From positions 186,001-250,000 of the forward strand of contig NZ_BMPO01000007.1 of NCBI RefSeq assembly GCF_014647635.1: a DNA stretch of 64,000 nt, read 5' to 3'. Shown here one piece after another: positions 7,567-16,590 of this stretch; positions within the stretch are counted from its first letter, which is position 1; every line of letters begins with the position of its first letter. The position numbers were made by a program, and so were the translations under genes. The stretch is from Pseudomonas matsuisoli. GTDB lineage: Bacteria; Pseudomonadota; Gammaproteobacteria; Pseudomonadales; Pseudomonadaceae. The notes beneath the pieces are model-generated. The model saw only the letters and a program-made list of their open reading frames with translations. It had not been told where the DNA came from and did no database searches.

Positions 7567-9021
7567 GTGCGAACGATCCACTTTGCCGGCAGTTTTGAAG
7601 CCTGGCGACCGATTGCACGCAAACTGCTGCTGGATCAAACGGCTCCCGACCAGATCACGTGGCAAGCGGGAAATGATCCTGCTGCCGATCTTTTCGCCTC
7701 GCCCGACGTTCTCGATGAGCCGACGCAACCGTCGGTTGCCCTTGCGATCCCGCGCAAGCTGCCCGAGCTTTTAAAGTACGCCGCCTGCTACCGTGCGCCG
7801 GATCGGTGGGCGTTGCTGTACCGCGTGCTCTGGCGTGTGACGCGCGGGGACCGGAGCGCAATGCTTGCGGGCGATATCGACGGCGCGCAGCTGCATGGGC
7901 GGGTCAAAAGCGTGCGGCGTGAAGCCCATCACATGCACGCCTTCTTGCGTTTCGCTGAACGCGCTGAGGACGCGACACCTCGATTCGTCGCCTGGCATGA
8001 ACCCGCCCATGATGTACTGGAACTTGCGTCGGGCCATTTTCATCATCGAATGGGAAGCGTTAGTTGGCTGATTGCCACTCCGGAAGGCGCCGCAGTCTGC
8101 GACGGCACCTCGCTCTCCTTTCTCTCACCCTGCCCCGACGATTTGCGGCAGTTGGCCCAGGGCACGCGGGACGACGGCGAGGCGCTATGGCGGGCGTATT
8201 ACAGCAGCACGTTCAACCCTGCCCGAGTTAACGAAAAGGTCATGCGCGGACATATGCCTGCGCGTTTCTGGAAGCATCTGCCAGAAGGCGATCTGATTCC
8301 ACAACTGGCAACCCAAGCCCGCGCCGGGCAGCAAAAGCTTGCGCAAACCGAGAGCGTCGGAAAACAAGCAGGTCGACAAGTACTGATTGCCCGGGAGCGT
8401 GCGCAGCCAGTCCGTCCGCTGCCCACCTCCCTGGACGAGTGCCGTCAATGCGATATCTGGCAGAACGCAACCTGTGCTGTTCCTGGCGCGGGCAGTTCAC
8501 ATGCGCAAATCATGTTGATTGGCGAGCAGCCTGGCGACCATGAGGACCTTGCGGGGCGGCCCTTCGTTGGTCCGGCAGGGCAGATCCTGGATCAGGCGCT
8601 CGCAAGCGCAGGCCTGGATCGAGCGGCTATCTTCGTCACCAACGCGGTCAAGCATTTCAAATGGGAGCCTCGCGGAGGCATTCACGGCAAGGCTGCGACG
8701 CGCAAGCACGCCACACCGAAACCTGCGGAGATCCGTGCGTGTCGGGATTGGCTAACGAAAGAACTCGCGGACATCAAACCGCTGGTGCTCGTCGCGCTGG
8801 GCCGAACGGCGCTGGCCTCCATACTCGAAGTACACGACCCGCAGCGAATCCGTCTTGCCGATTACAGCGGCCGGGCATTCAAGCACGACGGTCGCTGGGT
8901 GCTGACTGCCCCGCACCCCGCAGCGATTCTGCGTAATCGGGATGAGCAACAAAGGCGGTATTTCGAAGAGCTATGCCATGCACTGACTAAGGCGGCGGAA
9001 CTGATCTCCACGCTGCACTAA
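7567..9021 (+). CDS. udgX: DUF4130-UdgX fusion: uracil-DNA glycosylase superfamily repair protein
   Basis: 484 residues in two parts. Residues about 1-245 are the DUF4130 domain that travels with the radical SAM partner; residues about 290-480 are a family 4-like uracil-DNA glycosylase. GEQPG (319-323) is the UdgX form of the family 4 GEAPG motif, Cys292/295/303/392 fit the 4Fe-4S ligands, and His381 (RKHATP) has the spacing to Cys392 expected of the UdgX histidine that bonds covalently to the abasic sugar after uracil removal. APHPAAIL is the second catalytic motif. GTG 7567 gives the family N-terminus (VRTIHFAGSFEAW); an upstream GTG at 7501 would overlap the partner gene. Confidence 0.87.
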   Translation: MRTIHFAGSFEAWRPIARKLLLDQTAPDQITWQAGNDPAADLFASPDVLDEPTQPSVALAIPRKLPELLKYAACYRAPDRWALLYRVLWRVTRGDRSAMLAGDIDGAQLHGRVKSVRREAHHMHAFLRFAERAEDATPRFVAWHEPAHDVLELASGHFHHRMGSVSWLIATPEGAAVCDGTSLSFLSPCPDDLRQLAQGTRDDGEALWRAYYSSTFNPARVNEKVMRGHMPARFWKHLPEGDLIPQLATQARAGQQKLAQTESVGKQAGRQVLIARERAQPVRPLPTSLDECRQCDIWQNATCAVPGAGSSHAQIMLIGEQPGDHEDLAGRPFVGPAGQILDQALASAGLDRAAIFVTNAVKHFKWEPRGGIHGKAATRKHATPKPAEIRACRDWLTKELADIKPLVLVALGRTALASILEVHDPQRIRLADYSGRAFKHDGRWVLTAPHPAAILRNRDEQQRRYFEELCHALTKAAELISTLH

Positions 9022-9062
9022 TATCGGATATCCATTTAAATGCAGGATACCTGCGTCTCTTC

Positions 9063-9131
9063 GTGGGAGCGGGCCATGCCCGCGAAGGATTTTCAGACTG
9101 GCCTGGTCTGCACCTACCGGCCCGCTCCCAC
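9063..9131. repeat. Inverted pair of REP repeats
   Basis: GTGGGAGCGGGCCATGCCCG (from 9063) faces its degenerate inverse CCGGCCCGCTCCCAC (9119-9131 and just before). A third, truncated unit (GGTAGGAGCGGGT) is at 9172-9184. Together they fill the gap between udgX and the convergent pilU. The same unit recurs at 18425, 32288 and, inverted, 32352. Confidence 0.8.
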
Positions 9132-9184
9132 AGACGGGATTGCCTGCATCCACCCTGAGGTCGGAGCTGTCGGTAGGAGCGGGT

Positions 9185-10330
9185 CTAACGTAAATTTCGC
9201 CCGCCAGCTTCTTCGCCAGGCTCCAGGCTAAGACGATCGCTCATTCGGCGCAGGTGATCGCCGTCCGTTTCGGACTCAAGCTTGATCATCAAGCGCAGGT
9301 CGTTGGCGGAATCCGCGTGTTGCAGCGCGGCTTCATAGCTGATTTCCCCATCGTGATACAGCTTGAACAAACTCTCGTCGAACGTCTGCATGCCGGCTTC
9401 GGGGGAACGCTTCATGAGACCCTTGAGCTCATGCACCTCGCCCTTGCGGATCATGTCCGCTGCCAGCGGCGTATTGACCAACACCTCGATTGCGACACGT
9501 CGCCCATTGCCAGCGACCGTTGGAATCAACTGCTGCGCGACAATCGCCTTGAGGTTGAGCGAAAGGTCCATCCAGATTTGGTTGTGCCGATCCGCCGGGA
9601 AGAAGTTGATGATGCGATCCAGCGCCTGGTTGGCATTGTTGGCATGCAATGTCGCGAGGCACAGGTGGCCGGTTTCCGCGAAGGCCAGCGCGTAATCCAT
9701 CGTTTCACGCGAGCGAATCTCGCCAATCATGATGACGTCCGGGGCTTGGCGCAGCGTGTTCTTCAACGCGACATCGAACGACTCAGTGTCCAGCCCGACC
9801 TCGCGTTGGGTGACGATGCAGCTGTGATGCTGGTGCACATATTCGATGGGGTCTTCGATGGAGATAATGTGGCCGCTGCTGTTGAGATTGCGGTGGCCAA
9901 TGATCGCTGCGAGCGAGGTGGACTTGCCGGTGCCAGTCGCGCCCACCATCAGCACCAGACCGCGCTTGGCCATCGCCAGTGATTTCAAGCTCTCCGGCAG
10001 GCGCAGCTCATCGATCGTCGGGATACGCGTCTCGATCCGGCGCAGCACCATCCCGGCTAGGTTGCGTTGGAAAAACGCACTCACTCGAAAACGGCCAATA
10101 CCCCGTGCGCTGATCGCAAAGTTGGATTCATGGTTTTCCGCGAACTCGCGGCGCTGCTGCTCGTTCATCACGCCGTAAACGGTTTCACGCGTCAGCTCGG
10201 GCGACATCGGTGATTTGGTGACGGGCAAGATCTTGCCGTTCACCTTGATGGATGGCGGAACGCCCGCCGTGATGAACAGGTCGGAAGCCCCTTTCTCAAC
10301 CATCAACCGCAACAGCTTGTCGAATTCCAT
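9185..10330 (-). CDS. pilU: Type IV pilus retraction ATPase accessory protein PilU
   Basis: 381 residues of the PilT/GspE secretion ATPase family. Walker A GATGTGKS is at residues 130-137, followed by an Asp box (ISIEDPIEYVH) and Walker B (DVIMIGEIRSRETM), then conserved His in TLHANNANQ. It lacks the AIRNLIRE motif that marks PilT, and the C-terminus carries an acidic tail, both typical of PilU. PilU assists PilT in twitching and in pilus retraction under load, at the inner-membrane base of the pilus. It lies downstream of pilT on the same strand; the 144-base gap between them has no clear terminator. Confidence 0.96.
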   Translation of the reverse strand: MEFDKLLRLMVEKGASDLFITAGVPPSIKVNGKILPVTKSPMSPELTRETVYGVMNEQQRREFAENHESNFAISARGIGRFRVSAFFQRNLAGMVLRRIETRIPTIDELRLPESLKSLAMAKRGLVLMVGATGTGKSTSLAAIIGHRNLNSSGHIISIEDPIEYVHQHHSCIVTQREVGLDTESFDVALKNTLRQAPDVIMIGEIRSRETMDYALAFAETGHLCLATLHANNANQALDRIINFFPADRHNQIWMDLSLNLKAIVAQQLIPTVAGNGRRVAIEVLVNTPLAADMIRKGEVHELKGLMKRSPEAGMQTFDESLFKLYHDGEISYEAALQHADSANDLRLMIKLESETDGDHLRRMSDRLSLEPGEEAGGRNLR

Positions 10331-10474
10331 GACGCCTATCTTCCAGAAATGTGCAGCGTGGTATTAGAACCGCCTGCGTGCCGGGCTCACAGATTGGAAG
10401 CCCGATAACACGATCAGCGGGAAGAAATGATGGACAGAGCGGCAGACCTTACTGGGCCGCCGCTTCAGCGCGCG

Positions 10475-11509
10475 TCAGAAGTTTTCCGGCGTTTTCGCTT
10501 TCTCGCGTGCAGCGTCACGGCTAATGAGCCCACGTGCGACCAGCGCCTTGAGGCTCATGTCCAACGTCTGCATGCCGATGGAGCCGCCGGTCTGGATCGC
10601 CGAATACATCTGGGCGACCTTATCTTCGCGAATCAGGTTTCGAATGGCCGGCGTGCCGATCATGATTTCGTGCGCGGCGACGCGGCCACCTCCGACCTTC
10701 TTGATCAGCGTCTGCGAGATCACGGACTGCAGCGATTCCGACAACATCGAACGCACCATGGACTTCTCCTCCGCCGGGAACACGTCGACGACACGGTCGA
10801 TGGTCTTGGCGGCCGACGTGGTGTGCAGCGTGCCGAATACGAGGTGGCCGGTTTCCGCAGCCGTCAGCGCGAGGCGAATCGTTTCCAGGTCACGCATTTC
10901 GCCGACGAGAATGATGTCCGGGTCTTCCCGCAGTGCCGAGCGCAGTGCTTCGGAGAAGCCAAGCGTATCCCGGTGTACCTCGCGCTGGTTCACCAAGCAC
11001 TTCTTCGACTCGTGAACGAATTCGATAGGGTCCTCGATGGTAAGAATGTGGTGGTACTTGGTGCTGTTGAGGTAGTCCAGCATGGCCGCGAGCGTTGTGG
11101 ATTTCCCCGAACCCGTCGGCCCGGTTACCAGGACCAAGCCCCGCGGCACGTCGGATATCTTGCGAAAGACATCGCTCATCCCCAGATCTTCCATGGTGAG
11201 GACCTTGGAAGGAATCGTACGGAACACCGCACCAGCGCCCCGATTCTGATTGAACGCGTTGACCCGGAAACGGGCAACGCCAGGCACTTCGAACGAAAAG
11301 TCGGTCTCGAGAAACTCCTCGAAATCCTTTCGCTGCTTGTCGTTCATGATGTCGTAGATCAGTGCGTGAACCTGCTTGTGGTCCATCGGCGGCAGGTTGA
11401 TGCGCCGCACATCGCCATCCACGCGGATCATGGGCGGCAAGCCGGCGGAAAGGTGCAGGTCGGACGCGCCCTGCTTGGCGCTGAACGCCAGCAGCTCGGT
11501 AATATCCAT
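10475..11509 (-). CDS. pilT: Type IV pilus retraction ATPase PilT
   Basis: 344 residues, the family's usual length. Walker A GPTGSGKS at 130-137, Asp box (LTIEDPIEFVH), Walker B (DPDIILVGEMRDLET), His box (GTLHTTSAAKT) and the PilT-specific AIRNLIRE motif are all present. It forms a hexamer that depolymerises the pilus, giving twitching motility and DNA uptake. The ATG at 11509 follows GGGGAG; the frame is open four codons further but that start has no ribosome site. It is divergent from yggS with 135 bases between. Confidence 0.97.
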   Translation of the reverse strand: MDITELLAFSAKQGASDLHLSAGLPPMIRVDGDVRRINLPPMDHKQVHALIYDIMNDKQRKDFEEFLETDFSFEVPGVARFRVNAFNQNRGAGAVFRTIPSKVLTMEDLGMSDVFRKISDVPRGLVLVTGPTGSGKSTTLAAMLDYLNSTKYHHILTIEDPIEFVHESKKCLVNQREVHRDTLGFSEALRSALREDPDIILVGEMRDLETIRLALTAAETGHLVFGTLHTTSAAKTIDRVVDVFPAEEKSMVRSMLSESLQSVISQTLIKKVGGGRVAAHEIMIGTPAIRNLIREDKVAQMYSAIQTGGSIGMQTLDMSLKALVARGLISRDAAREKAKTPENF

Positions 11510-11644
11510 GGGACTCCCCAATCAGAGGCAAGCGGGTAGAATGCCGCAGGTTCACGCCGGCGCGAAGGCTGCCGGCATTTGGGCGACATGCTGATAAAGG
11601 CGTGTCGAGCCGCTGCGCTACGGTCGTTTCAATGAGCGAGGCTA

Positions 11645-12337
11645 ATGTCCACGATAGCGGAAAATATTGCAAAGGTACGCAGCCGTATTGAGGCCGCGAC
11701 GAGCGCCGCCGGGCGTGACGAAAAAGCCGTCGGTCTGCTGGCCGTCAGCAAGACCAAGCCGGCGTCGGCATTACGCGACGCTTACACCTGCGGCCAGCGG
11801 CATTTCGGCGAAAACTACCTACAGGAAGCGCTCGGCAAGCAGGCCGAATTGAGCGATCTCGCGATCGATTGGCATTTCATCGGACCGATCCAATCCAACA
11901 AGACCAAAGCCATCGCCGAGCAGTTCGCTTGGGTGCATTCGGTCGACCGGCTGAAAATAGCCGAACGCCTGTCTGCACAGCGCCCGGAAGACTTGCCACC
12001 GCTCAACATTTGCCTGCAGGTAAACGTCAGCGGCGAAGCCAGCAAATCCGGGTGTTCGCTCGAAGCGCTGCCGGAGCTTGCGCTGGCTGTTTCGCAACTA
12101 CCGAGGCTGCGTTTGCGCGGGCTGATGGCGATTCCCGAGCCGGAGGACGATCCACAACGACAACGCGAGCCTTTCGCGCTTCTACGTCAACAACTCACCG
12201 CGTTGAGCCTGCCACTGGATACCCTATCCATGGGCATGAGCCACGACCTCGAGGCAGCCATTACCGAAGGCGCAACCTGGGTTCGCATCGGTACTGCGCT
12301 GTTTGGCGCCCGCGACTATTCGACGTCAATTCGATAA
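11645..12337 (+). CDS. yggS: YggS/PLPBP pyridoxal phosphate homeostasis protein
   Basis: 230 residues, a single alanine-racemase-like barrel. The PLP lysine is Lys36 in LLAVSKTKP, and the phosphate-binding SMGMSHDLEAAI and WVRIGTALFG motifs are present. The family carries PLP without a known reaction and tunes vitamin B6 and amino acid pools. It starts the yggS-proC-yggT operon: proC begins nine bases after its stop. The same trio is found widely in proteobacteria. Confidence 0.95.
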   Translation: MSTIAENIAKVRSRIEAATSAAGRDEKAVGLLAVSKTKPASALRDAYTCGQRHFGENYLQEALGKQAELSDLAIDWHFIGPIQSNKTKAIAEQFAWVHSVDRLKIAERLSAQRPEDLPPLNICLQVNVSGEASKSGCSLEALPELALAVSQLPRLRLRGLMAIPEPEDDPQRQREPFALLRQQLTALSLPLDTLSMGMSHDLEAAITEGATWVRIGTALFGARDYSTSIR

Positions 12338-12346
12338 GGAATCTGG

Positions 12347-13180
12347 ATGAACAACCTTCGTATCGCTTTCATCGGCGCGGGCAACATGGCCGCGAGCCTG
12401 ATTGGCGGACTTCGCGCCCAGGGCCTGGACGCTGCGCAACTCTGCGCAGGCGATCCGGGCGAAGACAATCGCACTCGCGTGCACACCGAGCACGGCATCG
12501 AGACGTTTGCCGATAATGCTAAAGCCGTCGAGAACGCCGATGTCGTGGTTTTGGCAGTCAAGCCGCAAGTGATGAAAGCGGTGTGTCTCGATCTTGCACC
12601 GTCGTTGTCCGAGGGGCAGCTTATCGTCTCTGTCGCCGCGGGCATTCCCTGCACCAGCCTACAGACATGGCTCGGCGGCCCCAGTGGCGCATTGCGCCCT
12701 ATCGTGCGCTGCATGCCGAATACACCAGCCCTGCTTCGCGAGGGCGCGAGCGGCCTGTATGCCAATGCGCAGGTGAGCGACACCCAACGCGCTCAAGCCG
12801 AGCAGCTCCTGTCCGCCGTTGGCCTGGCCATGTGGCTGGACGACGAATCGCTTATCGATGCCGTGACGGCAGTCTCGGGAAGCGGCCCGGCTTACTTCTT
12901 TCTCCTAGTGGAAGCCATGACAGCCGCGGGCGAAAAGCTTGGGCTACCCCGCGAGGTGGCCGCGAAGCTCACGGCGCAAACCGCGCTGGGCGCCGCACGC
13001 ATGGTGGCTACGAGCGATGTCGAGGCCGCCGAGCTGCGGCGCCGGGTAACCTCGCCGAATGGCACCACGGAAGCCGCCATCAACGCCTTCCAAGCCAACC
13101 ATTTCGAAGACCTCGTGCAAAAGGCACTCGATGCTGCCGCCCACCGTTCGGCCGAATTGGCCGCTCAGCTTGGACAATAG
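12347..13180 (+). CDS. proC: Pyrroline-5-carboxylate reductase
   Basis: 277 residues. N-terminal Rossmann motif FIGAGNMAASLIGGL (from about residue 5) binds NAD(P)H; the dimerisation domain holds the substrate loop SGSGPAYFF and RRRVTSPNGTTEAAI near residues 225-245. It carries out the last step of proline synthesis. GGA lies upstream of the ATG, and the gene sits in the yggS-proC-yggT operon with gaps of nine bases on each side. Confidence 0.97.
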   Translation: MNNLRIAFIGAGNMAASLIGGLRAQGLDAAQLCAGDPGEDNRTRVHTEHGIETFADNAKAVENADVVVLAVKPQVMKAVCLDLAPSLSEGQLIVSVAAGIPCTSLQTWLGGPSGALRPIVRCMPNTPALLREGASGLYANAQVSDTQRAQAEQLLSAVGLAMWLDDESLIDAVTAVSGSGPAYFFLLVEAMTAAGEKLGLPREVAAKLTAQTALGAARMVATSDVEAAELRRRVTSPNGTTEAAINAFQANHFEDLVQKALDAAAHRSAELAAQLGQ

Positions 13181-13189
13181 GAGCGTTTC

Positions 13190-13783
13190 ATGTCCGGACT
13201 CAACGAAGCACTGATTTACGTTATTCAAACGCTGGGCAGCTTCTACCTGCTGATCGTGCTATTGCGTTTCATCCTTCAACTCGTGCGGGCCGATTTCTAC
13301 AACCCGCTGAGCCAATTCATCGTTCGCGCCACGCACCCGCTCCTCAAGCCAATGCGGCGCGTCATTCCAAGCCTTGGCAGCCTCGATCTGTCTTCGCTGG
13401 TACTGGCCATCGTCATCCAACTGCTGCTGATGATCATCGTGCTGGTGTTGATGGGCTACGGGCCTGGCGGTTACTTGCTGCAGCTACTGGTGTGGTCGAT
13501 CCTGGCCGTGACATCGCTATTCCTGAAGATTTTTTTCTTCGCGTTGATCATTAGCGTGATCCTGTCCTGGGTCGCGCCTGGCAGTTTCAATCCCGCCGCG
13601 CAGTTGGTTCAGCAGATCTGCGAACCCTTCCTGGCGCCGTTCCGCCGTATTCTGCCAAACCTGGGCGGGCTGGATATCTCTCCCATCTTCGCGTTCATGG
13701 CGATCAATCTGATCGACCGTTTCGTGATCGTCAGGTTGGCGGCTGAAACCGGCATGCCGCAGATTCTCAGCCCCTTCATGTAA
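13190..13783 (+). CDS. yggT: YggT-family membrane protein
   Basis: 197 residues made of two YggT repeats, each with a pair of hydrophobic helices and an amphipathic loop (FYNPLSQFIVRATHPLLKP in the first, FNPAAQLVQQICEPFLAPFR in the second). The family is linked to osmotic shock tolerance and is near-universal beside proC, but its molecular role is unknown. It is the last gene of the yggS-proC operon and is followed by a stable hairpin at 13791-13820. Confidence 0.92.
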   Translation: MSGLNEALIYVIQTLGSFYLLIVLLRFILQLVRADFYNPLSQFIVRATHPLLKPMRRVIPSLGSLDLSSLVLAIVIQLLLMIIVLVLMGYGPGGYLLQLLVWSILAVTSLFLKIFFFALIISVILSWVAPGSFNPAAQLVQQICEPFLAPFRRILPNLGGLDISPIFAFMAINLIDRFVIVRLAAETGMPQILSPFM

Positions 13784-13790
13784 ACCCAGC

Positions 13791-13820
13791 CCGGCCATCG
13801 CTAACTTGGGCGATGGCCGG
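13791..13820 (+). terminator. Stable hairpin after yggT, without a U-tract
   Basis: CCGGCCATCGC and GCGATGGCCGG form an 11-bp perfect stem with an 8-base loop, seven bases after the yggT stop. No run of T follows, so it may protect the 3' end or assist Rho rather than terminate alone. The rest of the 325-base gap to hcp (13821-14040) shows no gene; the end carries an AT-rich TAAATA/TATTTA inverted repeat at 14019-14036. Confidence 0.5.
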
Positions 13821-14040
13821 TGTGCGGATAGCTGCGCAATATCCCGCGCACCCTCGCGTCGCAACCGGCCCTTATTGCCGCCCAAGGCCGGCGAAATCGT
13901 CGCTTTCAAGGGCCATGTGCAACATGTTGCCAACGCTGCGCAAAGCGTTGCTCACATGCGCGTGAGCTGCCTCACAGGGCACCTTCCCGCCCACCCGTAA
14001 AAACGTATAACTAATTGATAAATAGAGACTTATTTAAATC

Positions 14041-14056
14041 TGGCACGACAATCGCT
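14041..14056 (+). promoter_or_regulatory. Sigma-54-type (-24/-12) promoter before hcp
   Basis: TGGCACG-ACAA-TCGC keeps the -24 GG and -12 GC exactly 12 bases apart and differs from the TGGCACG-N4-TTGC consensus at one position. The ATG of hcp lies 53 bases downstream. Lone hcp genes are known to be RpoN-dependent in several gammaproteobacteria. Confidence 0.6.
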
Positions 14057-14108
14057 CTCCCTTTGGCAACGGATCACTCGATCCCTTATCAACGCAAAGG
14101 AGCGCATC

Positions 14109-14627
14109 ATGCCAACACCTGCTTACATGACCCTGGAAGGCACCAAACAAGGGCTCATCACCGCCGGCACCTTCACCGAAGACTCGGTCGGCAACATCTT
14201 CCAGGAAGGCCACGAAGACCAGATTCTGGTTCAGGCTTTCAACCATCAGGTCATCATTCCCCGCGATCCGCAGTCGGGTCAGCCTACCGGCCAGCGCGTG
14301 CACAAACCGCTGATGATCACCAAGGTATTCGACAAGTCCTCGCCGCTGATCTTCAACTCCCTGACCTCGGGCGAACGTCTGAACAAATGCCGCCTGGAGT
14401 GGTACCGCACGTCCGCGACCGGCACGCAAGAACACTACTTCACCATCGAACTGGAAGACGCGATCATCGTCGACGTGCAGTCGCGCATGCCGAACTGCCA
14501 AGACCCGAACATGGCGCATTTCACTCATCTGGAAGACGTGTACTTCACGTACCGCAAGATCGTCTGGACTCACGAAGTCTCCGGCACGTCCGGCTCCGAT
14601 GACTGGCGCTCACCGATCGCGTCCTGA
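14109..14627 (+). CDS. hcp: Hcp-family type VI secretion tube protein (orphan)
   Basis: 172 residues of the Hcp fold, which forms hexameric rings stacked in the type VI tube and also carries effectors. Family motifs include the N-terminal MPTPAYMTLEGTKQG, HQVIIPRDPQSGQPTGQR, and FYxT-like HYFTIELEDAIIVDV strands. No other type VI genes (tssBC, clpV, vgrG, PAAR) lie in the window, so it must work with a distant cluster. It has its own sigma-54-like promoter, a good GGAG ribosome site and a strong terminator, and is placed between yggT and metX, where P. aeruginosa has an unrelated gene. Base composition is not clearly different from its neighbours. Confidence 0.93.
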   Translation: MPTPAYMTLEGTKQGLITAGTFTEDSVGNIFQEGHEDQILVQAFNHQVIIPRDPQSGQPTGQRVHKPLMITKVFDKSSPLIFNSLTSGERLNKCRLEWYRTSATGTQEHYFTIELEDAIIVDVQSRMPNCQDPNMAHFTHLEDVYFTYRKIVWTHEVSGTSGSDDWRSPIAS

Positions 14628-14643
14628 TCGCCTCGATGCTCGA

Positions 14644-14683
14644 TCCGACACAGACCCGCAATGGTCTGTGTCGGACGTCTTTC
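14644..14683 (+). terminator. Rho-independent terminator of hcp
   Basis: TCCGACACAGACC and GGTCTGTGTCGGA make a 13-bp perfect stem with a six-base loop, 16 bases after the hcp stop, followed by CGTCTTTCG. This isolates hcp from metX. Confidence 0.85.
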
Positions 14684-14781
14684 GATACCAGAGACCCTGC
14701 TCCCTCCTCCCGACGACCACGGATGCGAACGCGGCGACTTCCCAGTAGAATCCGCGCCTTACTTTTGCACGAGCAGGGTCG

Positions 14782-15921
14782 ATGCCCATACCCTTTCCCG
14801 ATGATTCCGTTGGCCTCGTCCGCCCGCGGACACAGGTATTCGAAGAGCCACTTGCGCTCGCCTGCGGCCGTAGCCTCAGCGGCTATGAACTCATCTATGA
14901 AACCTATGGCGAATTGAACGCAGCGCGATCCAACGCGGTGCTGATCTGCCACGCCCTTTCGGGCAACCATCACGCTGCGGGTTACCACGATGAAAACGAT
15001 CGTAAACCCGGCTGGTGGGACAGTTGCATCGGCCCTGGCAAACCTATCGATACACGCAAGTTCTTCGTCGTCGCGCTGAACAATCTGGGTGGCTGCAATG
15101 GCAGCACGGGCCCCACGAGCGTCAACCCGGCCACCGGCACACCCTACGGCGCCGATTTCCCTGTCGTTACGGTGGAAGACTGGGTCAACAGTCAGGCACG
15201 ACTGGCCGACGTGCTCGGTATCGCGCAATGGGCGGCTGTTATCGGTGGCAGCCTGGGCGGCATGCAGGCGCTGCAATGGACGATCAGCTACCCGGAACGC
15301 GTGCGTCATTGCATCGCCATTGCCTCGGCACCAAAGTTGTCCGCGCAGAACATCGCGTTCAACGAAGTTGCCCGCCAGGCCATTCTGTCGGACCCGGAGT
15401 TCCATGGCGGCGATTTCCAGGCACAGGGCGTGATTCCCAAGCGCGGCCTGATGCTGGCGCGCATGGTCGGCCACATCACCTACCTGTCGGATGATTCGAT
15501 GGGCGAGAAATTTGGCCGCGAATTGAAAACCGACAAGCTCAACTACGACTTCCACAGCGTCGAATTTCAGGTGGAAAGCTACCTGCGCTACCAGGGCGAA
15601 GAATTTTCCGGCCGGTTCGATGCGAACACTTATCTGTTAATGACCAAGGCGCTCGATTACTTCGATCCTGCGCAGGCGCATGACGGCGACTTGGCGAAGA
15701 CCTTCGCTAACGCGCAGGCGCGCTTCTGCCTGATGTCCTTCACCACCGACTGGCGTTTCTCGCCAGCCCGCTCGCAGGAAATCGTCGAAGCGCTCATCTC
15801 GGCCAAGAAAAGCGTCAGCTACCTCGAGATCGATGCCCCACAAGGGCACGACGCCTTCCTCATTCCAATCCCGCGATACCTGCGCGGGTTTGCGGGCTAC
15901 ATGAACCGGATCGAGGTGTAA
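14782..15921 (+). CDS. metX: Homoserine O-acyltransferase MetX (probably succinyl transfer)
   Basis: 379 residues of the alpha/beta hydrolase fold. The nucleophile elbow GGSLGG has Ser157; the Asp lies in FTTDWRF and the His in QGHDAFL near the C-terminus, completing the triad. It activates homoserine for methionine synthesis. The family is named for acetyl transfer, but Pseudomonas MetX enzymes linked to metW are reported to use succinyl-CoA; the sequence alone does not settle this. metW follows after two bases, forming the classical metXW operon. Confidence 0.94.
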   Translation: MPIPFPDDSVGLVRPRTQVFEEPLALACGRSLSGYELIYETYGELNAARSNAVLICHALSGNHHAAGYHDENDRKPGWWDSCIGPGKPIDTRKFFVVALNNLGGCNGSTGPTSVNPATGTPYGADFPVVTVEDWVNSQARLADVLGIAQWAAVIGGSLGGMQALQWTISYPERVRHCIAIASAPKLSAQNIAFNEVARQAILSDPEFHGGDFQAQGVIPKRGLMLARMVGHITYLSDDSMGEKFGRELKTDKLNYDFHSVEFQVESYLRYQGEEFSGRFDANTYLLMTKALDYFDPAQAHDGDLAKTFANAQARFCLMSFTTDWRFSPARSQEIVEALISAKKSVSYLEIDAPQGHDAFLIPIPRYLRGFAGYMNRIEV

Positions 15922-15923
15922 CC

Positions 15924-16544
15924 ATGCGAGCCGACCTCGACATCATCAAAGATTGGATTCCTACCGGCGGCCGCGTGCTCGACCTCGGTTGCGGCGACGG
16001 CGAGCTGCTGTCCTGGCTCGCAGAGCATCGCGGCGTCAGCGGCTACGGCCTGGAGATCGACCCGGAGAAAATCGAGCGCTGCCTGGACCGTGGCGTCAAT
16101 GTCATCGAGCAGAACCTGGATGACGGCCTCGGCAATTTCGGCGCCGACACCTTCGACGTGGTCGTGATGACGCAATCCCTGCAAGCATTGCGCTACCCGG
16201 ACAAGGTCTTGAGCGAAATGCTCAGGGTGGGCAAGCACTGCATCATCACCTTTCCGAATTTCGGCCACTGGCGCTGCCGGGTTTACCTTGGCGGTCGCGG
16301 ACGCATGCCAGTGTCGGACTTCCTGCCCTATACCTGGTACAACACGCCGAACATTCACTTTTGCACGTTCGAGGACTTCGAGCGCCTGTGTGGCAAGCTC
16401 GACGCGCGCGTCATGAATCGCCTCGCGGTCGACCGCCACCATCGCCACGGCCCTGCTAGCCGGATCTGGCCCAACCTGTTCGGTGAAATCGGGATCTACC
16501 GCATCAGCGGTGCGGGTTTCACCGATCACAATGTCGCCATCTAG
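15924..16544 (+). CDS. metW: MetW, methionine biosynthesis partner of MetX
   Basis: 206 residues with a class I SAM-methyltransferase fold: motif I is [12 protein letters not shown] near residues 18-29, followed by the acidic YGLEID strand. The family is required with MetX for homoserine acylation in several proteobacteria, and no methylated product is established. It is translationally coupled to metX and precedes rdgB by 46 bases. Confidence 0.94.
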   Translation: MRADLDIIKDWIPTGGRVLDLGCGDGELLSWLAEHRGVSGYGLEIDPEKIERCLDRGVNVIEQNLDDGLGNFGADTFDVVVMTQSLQALRYPDKVLSEMLRVGKHCIITFPNFGHWRCRVYLGGRGRMPVSDFLPYTWYNTPNIHFCTFEDFERLCGKLDARVMNRLAVDRHHRHGPASRIWPNLFGEIGIYRISGAGFTDHNVAI

Positions 16545-16590
16545 GGCGCGGACGCCTTTCGTACAGAACCCAAGCACTCTGGAGTCACCC

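Noticed and set aside
10427-11539. 370-codon open frame on the plus strand
   Set aside because: Antisense to pilT with its codon pattern mirrored; no family motif and no ribosome site.
14545-15555. 336-codon frame on the minus strand
   Set aside because: Lies fully over metX, low-complexity Arg/Gly composition, no known fold.
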